This document shows positions 7,542-15,972 of a DNA stretch of 32,502 nt, one piece after another. The position numbers and the translations under genes are program-made. Where the stretch lies: NCBI GenBank assembly GCA_947170725.1, contig CAMVUM010000033.1, forward strand, positions 1-32,502. The letters are read 5' to 3'. The notes beneath the pieces are model-generated. The model made no database searches and had not been told where the DNA came from. It was given only the letters and a program-made list of their open reading frames with translations. The DNA is from an uncultured Prevotella sp. (GTDB lineage Bacteria; Bacteroidota; Bacteroidia; Bacteroidales; Bacteroidaceae). The stretch's first letter is position 1, and each line of letters begins with the position of its first letter.

Positions 7542-9821
7542 TCATTTCATCATCTCGGCACACACGACGTCAAGCATCATTTCCAGCTCAACCTGTGTCA
7601 CCCCATGCTCCAGGATAAACTTCAATTCGGTTTCGACAATATCTTCCTTCGCCTTTTTCCGCATTCCGCAGTTACTCTCGTTGGGATAGCGCGCTTTTAG
7701 ATAGGCAGCAAAACTTTCCGCCGCAGCACGGTGGTTGCCGGCGAACCACTCGCAGTAACCGTTGTTCATCTGGTCGTTAGAATCCATAACCCCGCGGCTG
7801 CCAAGTTTCTCATAAACACGTCTCGCCTGTTCATACTTACCTGCTCCCACCAACGCACGCGCCATCACACGGCTTATACCTACATTGTCTGGATTCTCAT
7901 AGTCAAGCCGGTAGAGCACTTTCAGGGCTTCATCGTAGTCCCACAGATTTGTCAGACATACGCTGTAGCTCAGCGCATAGGTCATTGTCTCGGGCGAGGC
8001 AGCCATCAGACGGGCATAGGCATCACGCGCTTCTGCATATCGTTCTTCGTAGAACAAAGCCCGCGCATATCCCTTCAAGGCCCGGAGCTCATCTTTCTGC
8101 AACCTTAGTGCATGCTCAAAACAGTCTGTTGCCTTCATCCCATTCATACGGGGGTCCAATATAACGCCACCGCCACGGAGCATAACGTGACCAAAGAGCA
8201 TATAATACTGATAGTCCTTTCCTTTGTCGCTATAGTTACATATAACCCCTGTAACCTCATCATACATTTTGTGTTTGACCATGAATGAGCCTATTTCACC
8301 GAAACGACTCTCCAGCGCTGTTCCACGGAATACACGTTTTGCGAAGAATATATATTCAGGAGAACTCTTTCCGTCAGACTGAATGTCAAACGGATTGCGG
8401 AACTGACTCCGCGACGGGAACAGCCGGAAGAATCGATAGAGGTCCTGAAGATATGTGCGACGGATATATGCCGGTGTTTTCGTGTCCGAATCTGACATGA
8501 TTCCAAAGCCGGCCATATCACCGGTATCGATGATATTGCGCATACTTTGCGGTATGCGCTCCATCACCTGACTGAATGCCAGGACAAAAGAATACTTGTC
8601 ACTGTTGCAGAACGATCCGCGATTCATAATCATACCGAGGAAACGTCCGTGTCCCATACGCTCATAGATATGACTGACAGCCGGATGTTCAGGATAGAAA
8701 GGAACAAACCAGTTGCTCACGCTGCTGAAAAACGGGAAACGCTTCATCTGTGAGAATCCGCCGAAATAAATGTCCGATCCGGCCTTCTGCATGTCCACCA
8801 TCTTGCGGAATCCCTCCTCCACCTTTTCCATATTGCGCTCCGAAGCCTCCGGGTCGAGAATGTCCTGCATGGGGTCTTCGGCCTTCTCCTCAATGCCTGT
8901 GGGCGTGATATGGAGATTGTTGTGCTTAAGCAGATCCGGCATTATCTCTTTCTGTATCTTCTTTGTGTCGCTTTCCGCCATAACACAGTAGAACATCTGT
9001 ATCTGCAGTTCGGTCAGTTCGTCCCTCACAGCCTCATCCACAAGCATCTCTTCGACCATCTGCCGCTGTTCAGGGAAAAGTCCATCTAACTCCTCTTTCA
9101 CCGAGAGCACCCATCCCACGAGAGCCCTCTGTCGGACGTTCTCGTCCGTGCTTCGTCTGTAGACCGTGACAAGAAGCCGGAACTTGTTTATATCAAACAT
9201 GTTCATAGCACTCAGCATCAGTGCCGAAACGATTACCTGCTGGTCGTTCGTATCGACCGTCGGCGAGAGCAGAATATCTTCATAGGCTTCGGTCATTCCC
9301 TCGTTCCACTGCTGCGAAGTCCATATATGGTCAAAGAGGTCATTCATCAGTCGCTGGCGGGCGGCATGGAAGTCATTTTTCTTCTGTTTTCTGACGTGTT
9401 CCGGCTCAAGCTCAAGCATTGCCGCGTCAGTCACAAACCCCTCCAATGCGGCACGGAGAACAGGCATAGACCAGTCGCGTCCGGCTCCATCTATGCGCCG
9501 TCTGACAGCCGACGTATATGACGAATGGGCCATGTCGTAGCGCACATAGGCATCTGCCGCAAGCCTGTAGGCCCGCCTCTTCAGCACATTATGGATGCTT
9601 TCAAGCTGCGGGTCACGATAGCCCGTTGCCCAATAGTCAACCATACGCTCATAGTCGCTGCGCAGACCGTCCAACTGTTCACCCAGATTAAGCTCCGGAT
9701 ATTTAAACACGAACGCAGCCAACTGTTCCAGAGCCACGCTCAGCTGCCCTTTGTCAAGCAGCAGCATTATATCGTCCAATTCCTTATTTGCTACCATCGT
9801 CATCTCTTGTTGTTTCGTCAT
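7542..9821 (-). CDS. Large TPR-containing protein of unknown function
   Basis: A 759-residue soluble, helix-rich protein without a signal peptide. The N-terminal two thirds match nothing I can name. The C-terminal part (about residues 560-700) has tetratricopeptide-like helical pairs, for example ALRLQKDELRALKGYARALFYEERY given in part and a following block with YALSYSVCLTNLWDYDEAL. This points to protein-protein interaction. It lies downstream of the lipoprotein gene and the two overlap (the lipoprotein stop is at 9784), so they are probably translated together. ATGs at 9821, 9803 and 9797 are all possible starts; the later ones give shorter overlaps. Product type is secure, function unknown. 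Confidence 0.75.
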   Translation of the reverse strand: MTKQQEMTMVANKELDDIMLLLDKGQLSVALEQLAAFVFKYPELNLGEQLDGLRSDYERMVDYWATGYRDPQLESIHNVLKRRAYRLAADAYVRYDMAHSSYTSAVRRRIDGAGRDWSMPVLRAALEGFVTDAAMLELEPEHVRKQKKNDFHAARQRLMNDLFDHIWTSQQWNEGMTEAYEDILLSPTVDTNDQQVIVSALMLSAMNMFDINKFRLLVTVYRRSTDENVRQRALVGWVLSVKEELDGLFPEQRQMVEEMLVDEAVRDELTELQIQMFYCVMAESDTKKIQKEIMPDLLKHNNLHITPTGIEEKAEDPMQDILDPEASERNMEKVEEGFRKMVDMQKAGSDIYFGGFSQMKRFPFFSSVSNWFVPFYPEHPAVSHIYERMGHGRFLGMIMNRGSFCNSDKYSFVLAFSQVMERIPQSMRNIIDTGDMAGFGIMSDSDTKTPAYIRRTYLQDLYRFFRLFPSRSQFRNPFDIQSDGKSSPEYIFFAKRVFRGTALESRFGEIGSFMVKHKMYDEVTGVICNYSDKGKDYQYYMLFGHVMLRGGGVILDPRMNGMKATDCFEHALRLQKDELRALKGYARALFYEERYAEARDAYARLMAASPETMTYALSYSVCLTNLWDYDEALKVLYRLDYENPDNVGISRVMARALVGAGKYEQARRVYEKLGSRGVMDSNDQMNNGYCEWFAGNHRAAAESFAAYLKARYPNESNCGMRKKAKEDIVETELKFILEHGVTQVELEMMLDVVCAEMMK

Positions 9822-10746
9822 CAGCCAGTTTTTCTGTCAGCCATGCCTCAGCGCGTTCTATATCCTCCTTGCGTGGAGCCGCCGCATGTTCAAAACGGAT
9901 GTCCTTTGGAAGAGCATCGGCTACATCCTCTCCCACACCACACTTCCCGGCTATCAGCTTCCTATAGCCTTTCAGGCCGTATTTACTTATAGAATCGCAA
10001 GCCATGTCGTATGCCTTCATCAACACTTCAATCTGTTTCTGCCGTGCAGTGTCTCCCATCAGCTCGTGTCTAACGGCCATCGCTCCGAGCCTAAGCCCCG
10101 TACGTCGCGAGTCCATCAGCACCGGATTTTTCTGCATACGGGCCGCCGTAGCCTGTGGTTCTGTGAGCAACATTGCGTCCATCTCGTTATTTTCGAGCAT
10201 CTTCAGCCTCAGAACGATGTCGTTTACCTGAATTCTGAACACCATCTCAGGGGCCAGTCCGACACTGTCCACGGAATAGTCACCCAACATGTCGGTTGCC
10301 GAATATCGCGTCATGGCCAGCATCTTATCGTTGAGTTGTTTCAGTTCCTTTATGCGGGCGTTGCGATTTGTCAGCAACTGCCAGTAGGCTCCGGTCGCAG
10401 CGAGATATTCCAGCGGCATTCCGAGACCTACGATTCTCTGTCCCCTGACAAGGTCGGTGACGAGTCCTTCAACTTTCCGCCTCCTCAAAGCCTCGTCACA
10501 GTCCATCCGTGCGGCAAATCTTTTCAGTCTCACGTCGGCTCCCAGTGCGGCAAAAAGGCCGTGGTGCTGGGCCACATAGAGCGGCAGACAGTCGAGAGTC
10601 GGTGTCACAGCTATCTTCAGCGCAGCCGAATCCTCACGTGCCAGCCTCTGGCGTTCTTCACGCGTGAGACGCTTCTGCTCCTCATACGACGGTCCGCAGG
10701 CGGCAAGCAGTGCCGTTGAAACAAAGATCAGGATTATATGCTTCAT
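9784..10746 (-). CDS. Lipoprotein resembling an ABC transporter substrate-binding protein (NMT1/SsuA type)
   Basis: A 320-residue precursor with a type II signal peptide and lipobox LLAAC (Cys17), so membrane-anchored. After a charged segment the chain continues with AVTPTLDCLPLYVAQHHGLF, the start typical of periplasmic binding proteins of the NMT1/THI5 and sulfonate-binding group, followed by material consistent with a two-lobed fold. No permease or ATPase gene is adjacent; the partner is the TPR gene, which it overlaps. It may therefore bind a small ligand in a non-transport role, or serve a transporter encoded elsewhere. A Bacteroidota promoter and a hairpin leader lie upstream at 10837-10951. 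The ligand cannot be inferred. Confidence 0.72.
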   Translation of the reverse strand: MKHIILIFVSTALLAACGPSYEEQKRLTREERQRLAREDSAALKIAVTPTLDCLPLYVAQHHGLFAALGADVRLKRFAARMDCDEALRRRKVEGLVTDLVRGQRIVGLGMPLEYLAATGAYWQLLTNRNARIKELKQLNDKMLAMTRYSATDMLGDYSVDSVGLAPEMVFRIQVNDIVLRLKMLENNEMDAMLLTEPQATAARMQKNPVLMDSRRTGLRLGAMAVRHELMGDTARQKQIEVLMKAYDMACDSISKYGLKGYRKLIAGKCGVGEDVADALPKDIRFEHAAAPRKEDIERAEAWLTEKLADDETTRDDDGSK

Positions 10747-10836
10747 ATATATTATTAATGTGTCTTCTTTTGATTTATATACGTCTGTTGTTGAGTCATA
10801 TCGTCACTCAAGTGATTTACATAATATGCCATTAAC

Positions 10837-10885
10837 CGAAAAAAGGGCGCCCAACGTATTATAATATACACGAGCCGCCCTTCCG
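10837..10885 (-). promoter_or_regulatory. Terminator-like hairpin in the leader of the lipoprotein gene (possible attenuator or short RNA end)
   Basis: On the minus strand AAGGGCG (10882-10876) pairs with CGCCCTT (10849-10843) and can be extended by G-U pairs. The interior can form a second helix, and the 3' arm runs into a tract of T residues before CGG. It sits between the promoter at 10922-10951 and the start codon at 10746. Transcripts would therefore meet an intrinsic-terminator-like structure before the gene. Confidence 0.5.
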
Positions 10886-10921
10886 AGTTATTAATGTGCG
10901 ATATTAGCCTTTATCACGCTG

Positions 10922-10951
10922 CAAAATTAATAAATATTCTTCAAACTCAAA
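10922..10951 (-). promoter_or_regulatory. Bacteroidota-type promoter of the lipoprotein/TPR pair
   Basis: On the minus strand TTTG (10951-10948), 18 nt, then TAATTTTG (10929-10922). The spacing is one short of the usual 19. The implied leader to the ATG at 10746 is about 165-170 nt and contains the hairpin at 10837-10885. Confidence 0.55.
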
Positions 10952-11274
10952 ACGTATTTCCAATAAATACGTCCCTCAGCCCATCTTTTTCGCCACAGCC
11001 GACAAGTTGCCGACAAGTCAATGAGTTTATGTGCCGCAGCCAATGCTGCATAGAATGTGAAATCACGGCTGTCCGGAAGATAATCTCATACTGTGTCGGA
11101 CAGGCAAGCATATTGTATGGACACCAAACCATGCGTAACATCTTCATAAAAGGCCGTTTAAAAAAATCCTATTTGAAGCATACTGTCCGCACAGCACAAC
11201 CGGACGAATAAAATTTACCCATCCGTAACCTCCGAATAAACATGACAAATGTATTCAAAATACGGCCACTGACG

Positions 11275-11321
11275 AAAAAATCGCGTATTTATATCAAAAA
11301 AACTCTGTTTTTCGCGATTTT
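11275..11321 (-). terminator. Possible terminator downstream of tcdA
   Basis: Reading the minus strand, AAAATCGCG pairs with CGCGATTTT, and the 3' arm (11285-11275) continues as six T residues in total. It lies about 340 nt past the tcdA stop, so the distance is long. The palindromes at 11386-11472 are closer alternatives. Confidence 0.35.
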
Positions 11322-11385
11322 ACCTAACATCCTGACATCCAATTGAATACATCTACTCACAAAATCCATTACACTTTTCCGTCTT

Positions 11386-11472
11386 TGCAATAAGAGCCTC
11401 CCGGCCTTGCAACGGGAGCCTTATTGCATTGCAACGGCGCCTCCGTTGTCTTCTAACGGAGGCGCCGTTGCA
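11386..11472. repeat. Pair of adjacent palindromic elements, REP-like
   Basis: Second hairpin: arms 11430-11447 and 11455-11472 are perfectly complementary over 18 bp (left arm TGCAACGGCGCCTCCGTT), with a 7-nt loop. First hairpin: 11386-11402 pairs imperfectly with 11414-11428, ends TGCAATAAG and CTTATTGCA. The motif GAGCCTTATTG occurs again at 11482-11492, outside the hairpins. Intergenic position and nested palindromes suggest a dispersed repeat element rather than a simple terminator; neither arm is followed by a T-run. Confidence 0.6.
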
Positions 11473-11662
11473 CACCAGAGAGAGCCTTATTGGTCGGCGG
11501 CCGCAATTTTTAGGTCGGATTGCGCATGTCATAATGTTAAAAAACGACAGTTCCACCGTCCTTCCGAACCATTTTTCCTGTTTTTCCGAAAGGCCGGAAT
11601 TTCAGAATTACCATTACTTCCGCGTGTCTCGATTGTCTGTTTTTCCGACTAACCGTAGACAG

Positions 11663-12484
11663 CTAAGACATGCCGTCCCGACTGGCGATGTCCTGAATCA
11701 CAAGCCCGGCAATGGTCAGACCGAAGATGGCCGTAATATGCATAAGCGAGCCATTGGCCTGTTTTTTCGGTGTCCGTGGCACGTCGGATGGCTGCTGAAT
11801 GATGTCCGGACCGGACATAGCGGCTGAAGATGCCGCATTTTCTATGGATTCAGCATCATCTACCGGTTTGTTCTCCAGCCGTTCGTCGCTGTAGACGCAG
11901 AGGAACTTTCGGGCGGGACGGCTCTTGGCTTTCTTGAACCTCTGACGCAGAGAGCGGGCCAACGGACAGCCTTCAACGCGCCAGAACTCGGCCACTCTGA
12001 CGCGCGTCGGGTCAATCTTGAGCGCAGCTCCCATCGACGAGAAAAAACGGGCCCGCGTCCGCGTAGCCATCTCGATGAGCAGCATCTTGTCGCTGAGCGA
12101 GTCGATGGCGTCTATGATATAGTCGTAGTCGTCAAGACGGAAGCTCTCCGCCGTAGCCTCCGTGAATACCTCGCAGCGGGCGTCAATCTCCGCCCACGGA
12201 CTGACTGTCAGCAGATGGTCGCGCAGGGCATCGACCTTGACCTGTCCTACGGTCCCGGTGGTGGCCATGAGCTGGCGGTTGATGTTCGTGACGCAGACGC
12301 GGTCGCAGTCGACAATGGTCAGACGGCGCACTCCGGAACGCACAAGACTCTCTACACACCACGACCCGACACCGCCCACTCCGAAGACTATCACACGCAC
12401 ACGGGACATCTCCTCCATCACACCGTCACCCAAAAGAAGCCGGGCGCGGTTGAATATTTCTTTCTCTTTCACCATGTTCTCCAA
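11663..12484 (-). CDS. tcdA: tRNA threonylcarbamoyladenosine dehydratase (E1-like)
   Basis: ATP-dependent enzyme that cyclises t6A37 to ct6A37 in tRNAs reading ANN codons; cytosolic. The E1/ThiF-like Rossmann motif GVGGVGS is at residues 35-41, followed by DCDRVCVTNINRQL, the GQVKVDAL block and DYIIDAIDSLSDK, all typical of the TcdA/CsdL/YgdL family. The end (HITAIFGLTIAGLVIQDIA) also fits. Between about residues 204 and 247 there is a polar, Ala/Ser/Pro-rich segment (KPVDDAESIENAASSAAMSG in part) that looks like an extended loop. Its start is 110 bp from rlmN, transcribed divergently. An alternative start is Met4. Confidence 0.88.
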   Translation of the reverse strand: MENMVKEKEIFNRARLLLGDGVMEEMSRVRVIVFGVGGVGSWCVESLVRSGVRRLTIVDCDRVCVTNINRQLMATTGTVGQVKVDALRDHLLTVSPWAEIDARCEVFTEATAESFRLDDYDYIIDAIDSLSDKMLLIEMATRTRARFFSSMGAALKIDPTRVRVAEFWRVEGCPLARSLRQRFKKAKSRPARKFLCVYSDERLENKPVDDAESIENAASSAAMSGPDIIQQPSDVPRTPKKQANGSLMHITAIFGLTIAGLVIQDIASRDGMS

Positions 12485-12500
12485 TCTTGTTTTGAGGCTG

Positions 12501-12508
12501 CAAAGGTA
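12501..12508 (-). promoter_or_regulatory. -7 element of tcdA promoter
   Basis: The minus strand reads TACCTTTG followed by C, ending 17 nt before the tcdA ATG. No good TTTG stands at the -33 distance, so this is a half-match. It faces away from the rlmN promoter in the same 110-bp divergent region. Confidence 0.5.
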
Positions 12509-12537
12509 CTCATTTTATCTGTTTATTGGTAATTTAT

Positions 12538-12568
12538 TTTGTTTTTAGCCCGATTTACAGTAAATTTG
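12538..12568 (+). promoter_or_regulatory. Bacteroidota-type promoter of rlmN operon
   Basis: TTTG at 12538-12541, exactly 19 nt, then TAAATTTG at 12561-12568; the rlmN ATG follows 25 nt later. This is a full consensus match and probably drives rlmN, the DUF4837 gene, pdxA and the flippase-like gene, which overlap or abut. Confidence 0.8.
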
Positions 12569-12593
12569 CAGATTATAAAGATTTGAACAAACA

Positions 12594-13637
12594 ATGGATA
12601 GCAGTAAGAAAGTGCTTCTCGGTATGACTGTCGGCGAAATAAAAGAACTCGTCACCGGCACCCTCGGCATGCCCGGATTTACGGCGGGGCAGATAGCGCG
12701 GTGGATTTATTCCGGCCACGTGAGGACCATCGGCGAGATGACCAATCTGTCAAAAGCCAATCGGGCGCGGCTCGAAGAAGTCTGCACGGTGGGAGCAATG
12801 GAACCGGCCGACTGTCAGAGGTCGGTCGACGGAACGGTCAAATATCTCTTTCCGACGGCTGGAGGAAAGTTTGTTGAAACGGTGTTCATCCCCGACGGCG
12901 AGCGTGCCACGCTGTGCGTATCGTCACAGGTGGGATGCAAGATGAACTGTCTTTTCTGTCAGACGGGCAAACAGGGCTTTGAGGGCAACCTGACCGCCGC
13001 TGACATCCTCAATCAGATTTATTCACTGCCCGAGCGCGAACGACTGACCAACGTCGTCTTCATGGGACAGGGTGAACCTATGGACAATCTCGACAATGTC
13101 CTTCGGGCCACCGAAGTGCTCACAGCCGACTACGGATACGGGTGGAGCCCGAAACGCATCACGGTCAGCAGCGTAGGCGTGAAGAACAAGCTGAAACGAT
13201 TTCTTGACGAAAGCGACTGCCACGTGGCCGTCAGCATGCACTCGCCGCTCCACGAACAGCGCCTGCAGCTGATGCCGGCGGAACGCCAGATGCCGATAAA
13301 GGATATCGTCGAGCTGCTCCGTATGTATGATTTCACGCATCAGCGGCGCATTTCGTTTGAATATATCGTGTTCGACGGACTCAACGACACCATAGCCCAC
13401 GCCCGCGAGATCATCCGTCTGGTGAGCGGACTGGAATGTAGGATAAATCTCATCCGCTTCCATGCCATACCCGGTGTCGACCTCCACACGACGGATGACG
13501 GAAGGATGGAGGCCATGCGCGACTATCTGACGCAGCACGGCGTGTTCACCACGATACGCGCCAGCCGCGGCCAAGACATCTTCGCCGCCTGCGGACTGCT
13601 GTCCACGGCCCACAAGAACGGAGAGCGCGGCCTATGA
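12594..13637 (+). CDS. rlmN: Dual-specificity RNA methyltransferase RlmN (radical SAM)
   Basis: Methylates C2 of A2503 in 23S rRNA and A37 of certain tRNAs by a radical-SAM mechanism. The [4Fe-4S] cysteines are Cys115-x3-Cys119-x2-Cys122 (CKMNCLFC), preceded by TLCVSSQVG with Cys108, and the C-terminal AACGLL holds Cys333. The last two align with the two mechanistic cysteines of E. coli RlmN (118 and 355). FMGQGEPMDN and the HSPLHEQR-type SAM-binding region are present. The 347-residue length is normal. The stop overlaps the next ATG by 4 nt. Confidence 0.95.
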   Translation: MDSSKKVLLGMTVGEIKELVTGTLGMPGFTAGQIARWIYSGHVRTIGEMTNLSKANRARLEEVCTVGAMEPADCQRSVDGTVKYLFPTAGGKFVETVFIPDGERATLCVSSQVGCKMNCLFCQTGKQGFEGNLTAADILNQIYSLPERERLTNVVFMGQGEPMDNLDNVLRATEVLTADYGYGWSPKRITVSSVGVKNKLKRFLDESDCHVAVSMHSPLHEQRLQLMPAERQMPIKDIVELLRMYDFTHQRRISFEYIVFDGLNDTIAHAREIIRLVSGLECRINLIRFHAIPGVDLHTTDDGRMEAMRDYLTQHGVFTTIRASRGQDIFAACGLLSTAHKNGERGL

Positions 13638-14617
13638 AAAGACGGCCCGCGAAGGACATGATCCGAATTGCGACCCGCTTGATAACCGTCGTGGCGGTGT
13701 TGCTGCTGACGGGCTGCGAGGACGCCGGCGGGCTGAAGCCAAAGAGCGGCGGACGACCTTACGACGTGGTCGTGACAGGCGGAGACACAGAAGCTGTGGC
13801 GGCCATGGGCGACATACTGCGCTCCATTACCGTGGAAGGACTGCCGCAAAGGGAGGAAGCTTTCAGAGTGACTGCGGCAAAGGGCGAGCCGGAAGGAGTG
13901 ATGAAATATGCGAGATGTATCGTGTGGACGGTGACAGACAGCAATGGAAACGGCACGACGAGTGTCAGATTTGAACGCGACGTCTACGCCAAACCACAGA
14001 TCATAATATATGTATGCGGTCCCTCGGCCGCGCAGATAAAAACAGACGCACGGCAGACTGGCCGCACGGTCAGCACCATGATAAACCGCTTTGAACGTAA
14101 GGCCGCCATTGCGGAGCTGCGGCGGCGGTACAACGTGAAGGCCGCGCAGACGGCTGACAGCCTTTTCGGCCATACAGTCCGTGTGGCGCCGGAAATGACA
14201 GGAATGAAAATCGGACAGGATTTCATCTGGATTTCAGACCAGTCGGCCACGGCCATGGGCAACGTCTGCGTCTACTCCTACAGCGGAGACAGCCTCGACA
14301 CAACACGCGCCGTCACCGTAAGGGACAGCGTCATGCGCGCAAACATCCCCGGAGAGACTCCACAGATGTTCATGCTCACCGCTGCCACGCCACAGCCGAC
14401 TGCTACGGTGAGGAATACCGGCGGAAGAAAGATGATGGTCATGCGCGGACTTTGGGAAATGAAGGACGGAGCCATGGGCGGGCCATTCGTCAGCCATAGC
14501 ATCGCGGACACCGTCCGGGGACGGATCATAACGGCCGAAGCGTTTGTCTTTGCGCCCGGAAAGAAGAAAGGAAACATAATCAGGCAGCTCGAAGCTGCAC
14601 TATATACACTAAAATAA
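13634..14617 (+). CDS. DUF4837 family lipoprotein
   Basis: A 327-residue lipoprotein with a type II signal peptide and lipobox LLTGC (Cys28). The body fits the Bacteroidota DUF4837 family (a GRPYDVVVTG-type opening, a middle with IIIYVCGPS, and MVMRGLWEMKDGAMGGPFVS near the end), whose function is unknown. In this phylum the gene is commonly found beside rlmN or pdxA, as here. The start overlaps rlmN (ATGA at 13634); Met9 (13658) would give a more standard signal peptide. It ends 8 nt before pdxA. Membrane-anchored location is inferred from the lipobox. Confidence 0.8.
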   Translation: MKRRPAKDMIRIATRLITVVAVLLLTGCEDAGGLKPKSGGRPYDVVVTGGDTEAVAAMGDILRSITVEGLPQREEAFRVTAAKGEPEGVMKYARCIVWTVTDSNGNGTTSVRFERDVYAKPQIIIYVCGPSAAQIKTDARQTGRTVSTMINRFERKAAIAELRRRYNVKAAQTADSLFGHTVRVAPEMTGMKIGQDFIWISDQSATAMGNVCVYSYSGDSLDTTRAVTVRDSVMRANIPGETPQMFMLTAATPQPTATVRNTGGRKMMVMRGLWEMKDGAMGGPFVSHSIADTVRGRIITAEAFVFAPGKKKGNIIRQLEAALYTLK

Positions 14618-14625
14618 AAGCTTTT

Positions 14626-15972
14626 ATGGAAGATAAACTTATTCGCGTGGCTATCACGCATGGAGATACCAACGGAATCGGCTATGAGGTCATTCTGAAG
14701 ACTTTTGAAGAACCGGGAATGCTCGAGCTATGCACTCCAATCATCTACGGCTCACCGAAGGCGGCCGCATACCACAGGAAGATGCTTGACCTGCAGACCA
14801 ACTTCAGCATCATTTCCTCTGCCGAGGAAGCTCAGGAGGGCCGCGTGAACCTGCTGGCAACATTTGACGAGGAAGTGAAAATCGAAATAGGACAGCCTTC
14901 TTCCGAAGCCGGCGAGGCTGCCCTGAAAGCCCTCGATCGTGCCATGACCGACTATAGGTCCGGACTGTATGATGTTCTGGTGACGGCACCAATAAACAAA
15001 AACACCATTCAGAGCGATCAGTTCCACTTCTGCGGCCACACCGAGTACATTGAAAACTGTGTCGGCGAGGGACAGAAAGCGCTGATGATTCTGATGAACG
15101 GCAGTCTGCGCGTGGCACTGGTGACAACCCATCTGCCCATAAAGGATGTGGCGAAAGCCATCACTAAGGAAGCTATCTTCGAAAAGACAAAGACTTTCCA
15201 CACAAGTCTGAAGCGCGACCTGCGCATCGACAACCCACGCATAGCCGTACTGGCCCTCAATCCTCATTCCGGCGACAACGGTCTTTTAGGCTCTGAGGAG
15301 AGCGAGGTCATCATTCCGGCAATAGAAGAACTGGAGGCAGCCGGCGTCCAGGCGTTCGGCCCCTACCCTGCCGACGGATTCTTCGGAAGCGGAATGTACA
15401 GCCGGTTTGACGGCGTGATGGCGATGTATCATGATCAAGGCCTCGCACCATTCAAGGCTCTTGCCATAGAAGACGGCATCAATTTCACTGCCGGACTGCC
15501 CATCGTGCGCACATCTCCCGACCACGGCACGGCATACGACATCGCCGGAAAGGGAACTGCCGACGCCAGTTCATTCCGTCAGGCCATCTATACGGCCATC
15601 GACATCTACCGAAACCGAATCAGCTACGACGAGCCGCGGGAAAATCCGCTACCCAAGCTCTATCATGAGAAACGAGACGAAAACGAGAAGGCAAGATTCG
15701 CCATGCCAAGACCCAAAGACCAGTTCAGACGCGAAGGAAAACCCGGACGCGACGAACGGCACGGTAAACAAGCAGCAGACAACAATACGGCGACATTGGG
15801 AAACGGCAATCAGCCCCCCAAAAACACACCGGACGGAACAACATCTGAATTGACGCGGACAGACACAGACAAGGCAAAAATGGCGGGAAATGCCCCGGAT
15901 ACGGCAGCCAAATCTATGGAAACAAAAAATGTGACGCCATCAGAAAATAACAACCAGAAAGCAGAAGAATGA
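14626..15972 (+). CDS. pdxA: 4-hydroxythreonine-4-phosphate dehydrogenase with long polar C-terminal tail
   Basis: Oxidises 4-phosphohydroxy-L-threonine in the DXP-dependent route to pyridoxal 5'-phosphate. The catalytic domain spans about residues 1-345, with THGDTNGIGYEV at the start, VTAPINKN, the metal-ligand context CGHTEY, LNPHSGDNGLLG, MYHDQGLAPFK and SPDHGTAYDIAGKG. PdxA is normally about 330-365 residues; this one has 448, and residues from about 350 on are very polar (Lys, Asp, Asn, Thr, Glu), lack hydrophobic runs and are probably disordered. The tail's stop overlaps the next gene's ATG, so the tail is translated up to that gene. Confidence 0.93.
   Translation: MEDKLIRVAITHGDTNGIGYEVILKTFEEPGMLELCTPIIYGSPKAAAYHRKMLDLQTNFSIISSAEEAQEGRVNLLATFDEEVKIEIGQPSSEAGEAALKALDRAMTDYRSGLYDVLVTAPINKNTIQSDQFHFCGHTEYIENCVGEGQKALMILMNGSLRVALVTTHLPIKDVAKAITKEAIFEKTKTFHTSLKRDLRIDNPRIAVLALNPHSGDNGLLGSEESEVIIPAIEELEAAGVQAFGPYPADGFFGSGMYSRFDGVMAMYHDQGLAPFKALAIEDGINFTAGLPIVRTSPDHGTAYDIAGKGTADASSFRQAIYTAIDIYRNRISYDEPRENPLPKLYHEKRDENEKARFAMPRPKDQFRREGKPGRDERHGKQAADNNTATLGNGNQPPKNTPDGTTSELTRTDTDKAKMAGNAPDTAAKSMETKNVTPSENNNQKAEE

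Larger units (their letters stand above)
10747..11662. other. 916-bp intergenic region with many inverted repeats and no convincing gene
   Basis: Between the lipoprotein start and the tcdA end, both on the minus strand. Contents from left to right: leader hairpin and promoter; a tandem 11-bp pair GCCGACAAGT(T/C) at 10998-11019; a 7-bp hairpin CTGTCCG/CGGACAG near 11068-11102; a 9-bp inverted repeat AAAATCGCG/CGCGATTTT at 11277-11285 and 11313-11321 that on the minus strand ends in a T-run; and two adjacent hairpins at 11386-11472. The open frames here have unlikely composition and no recognisable motifs. Confidence 0.6.

Noticed and set aside
10894..11211. 105-residue plus-strand frame in the 916-bp intergenic region
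   Set aside because: Composition is unlike the surrounding genes, no motif or start signal is visible, and it overlaps the promoter elements of the opposite-strand lipoprotein gene.
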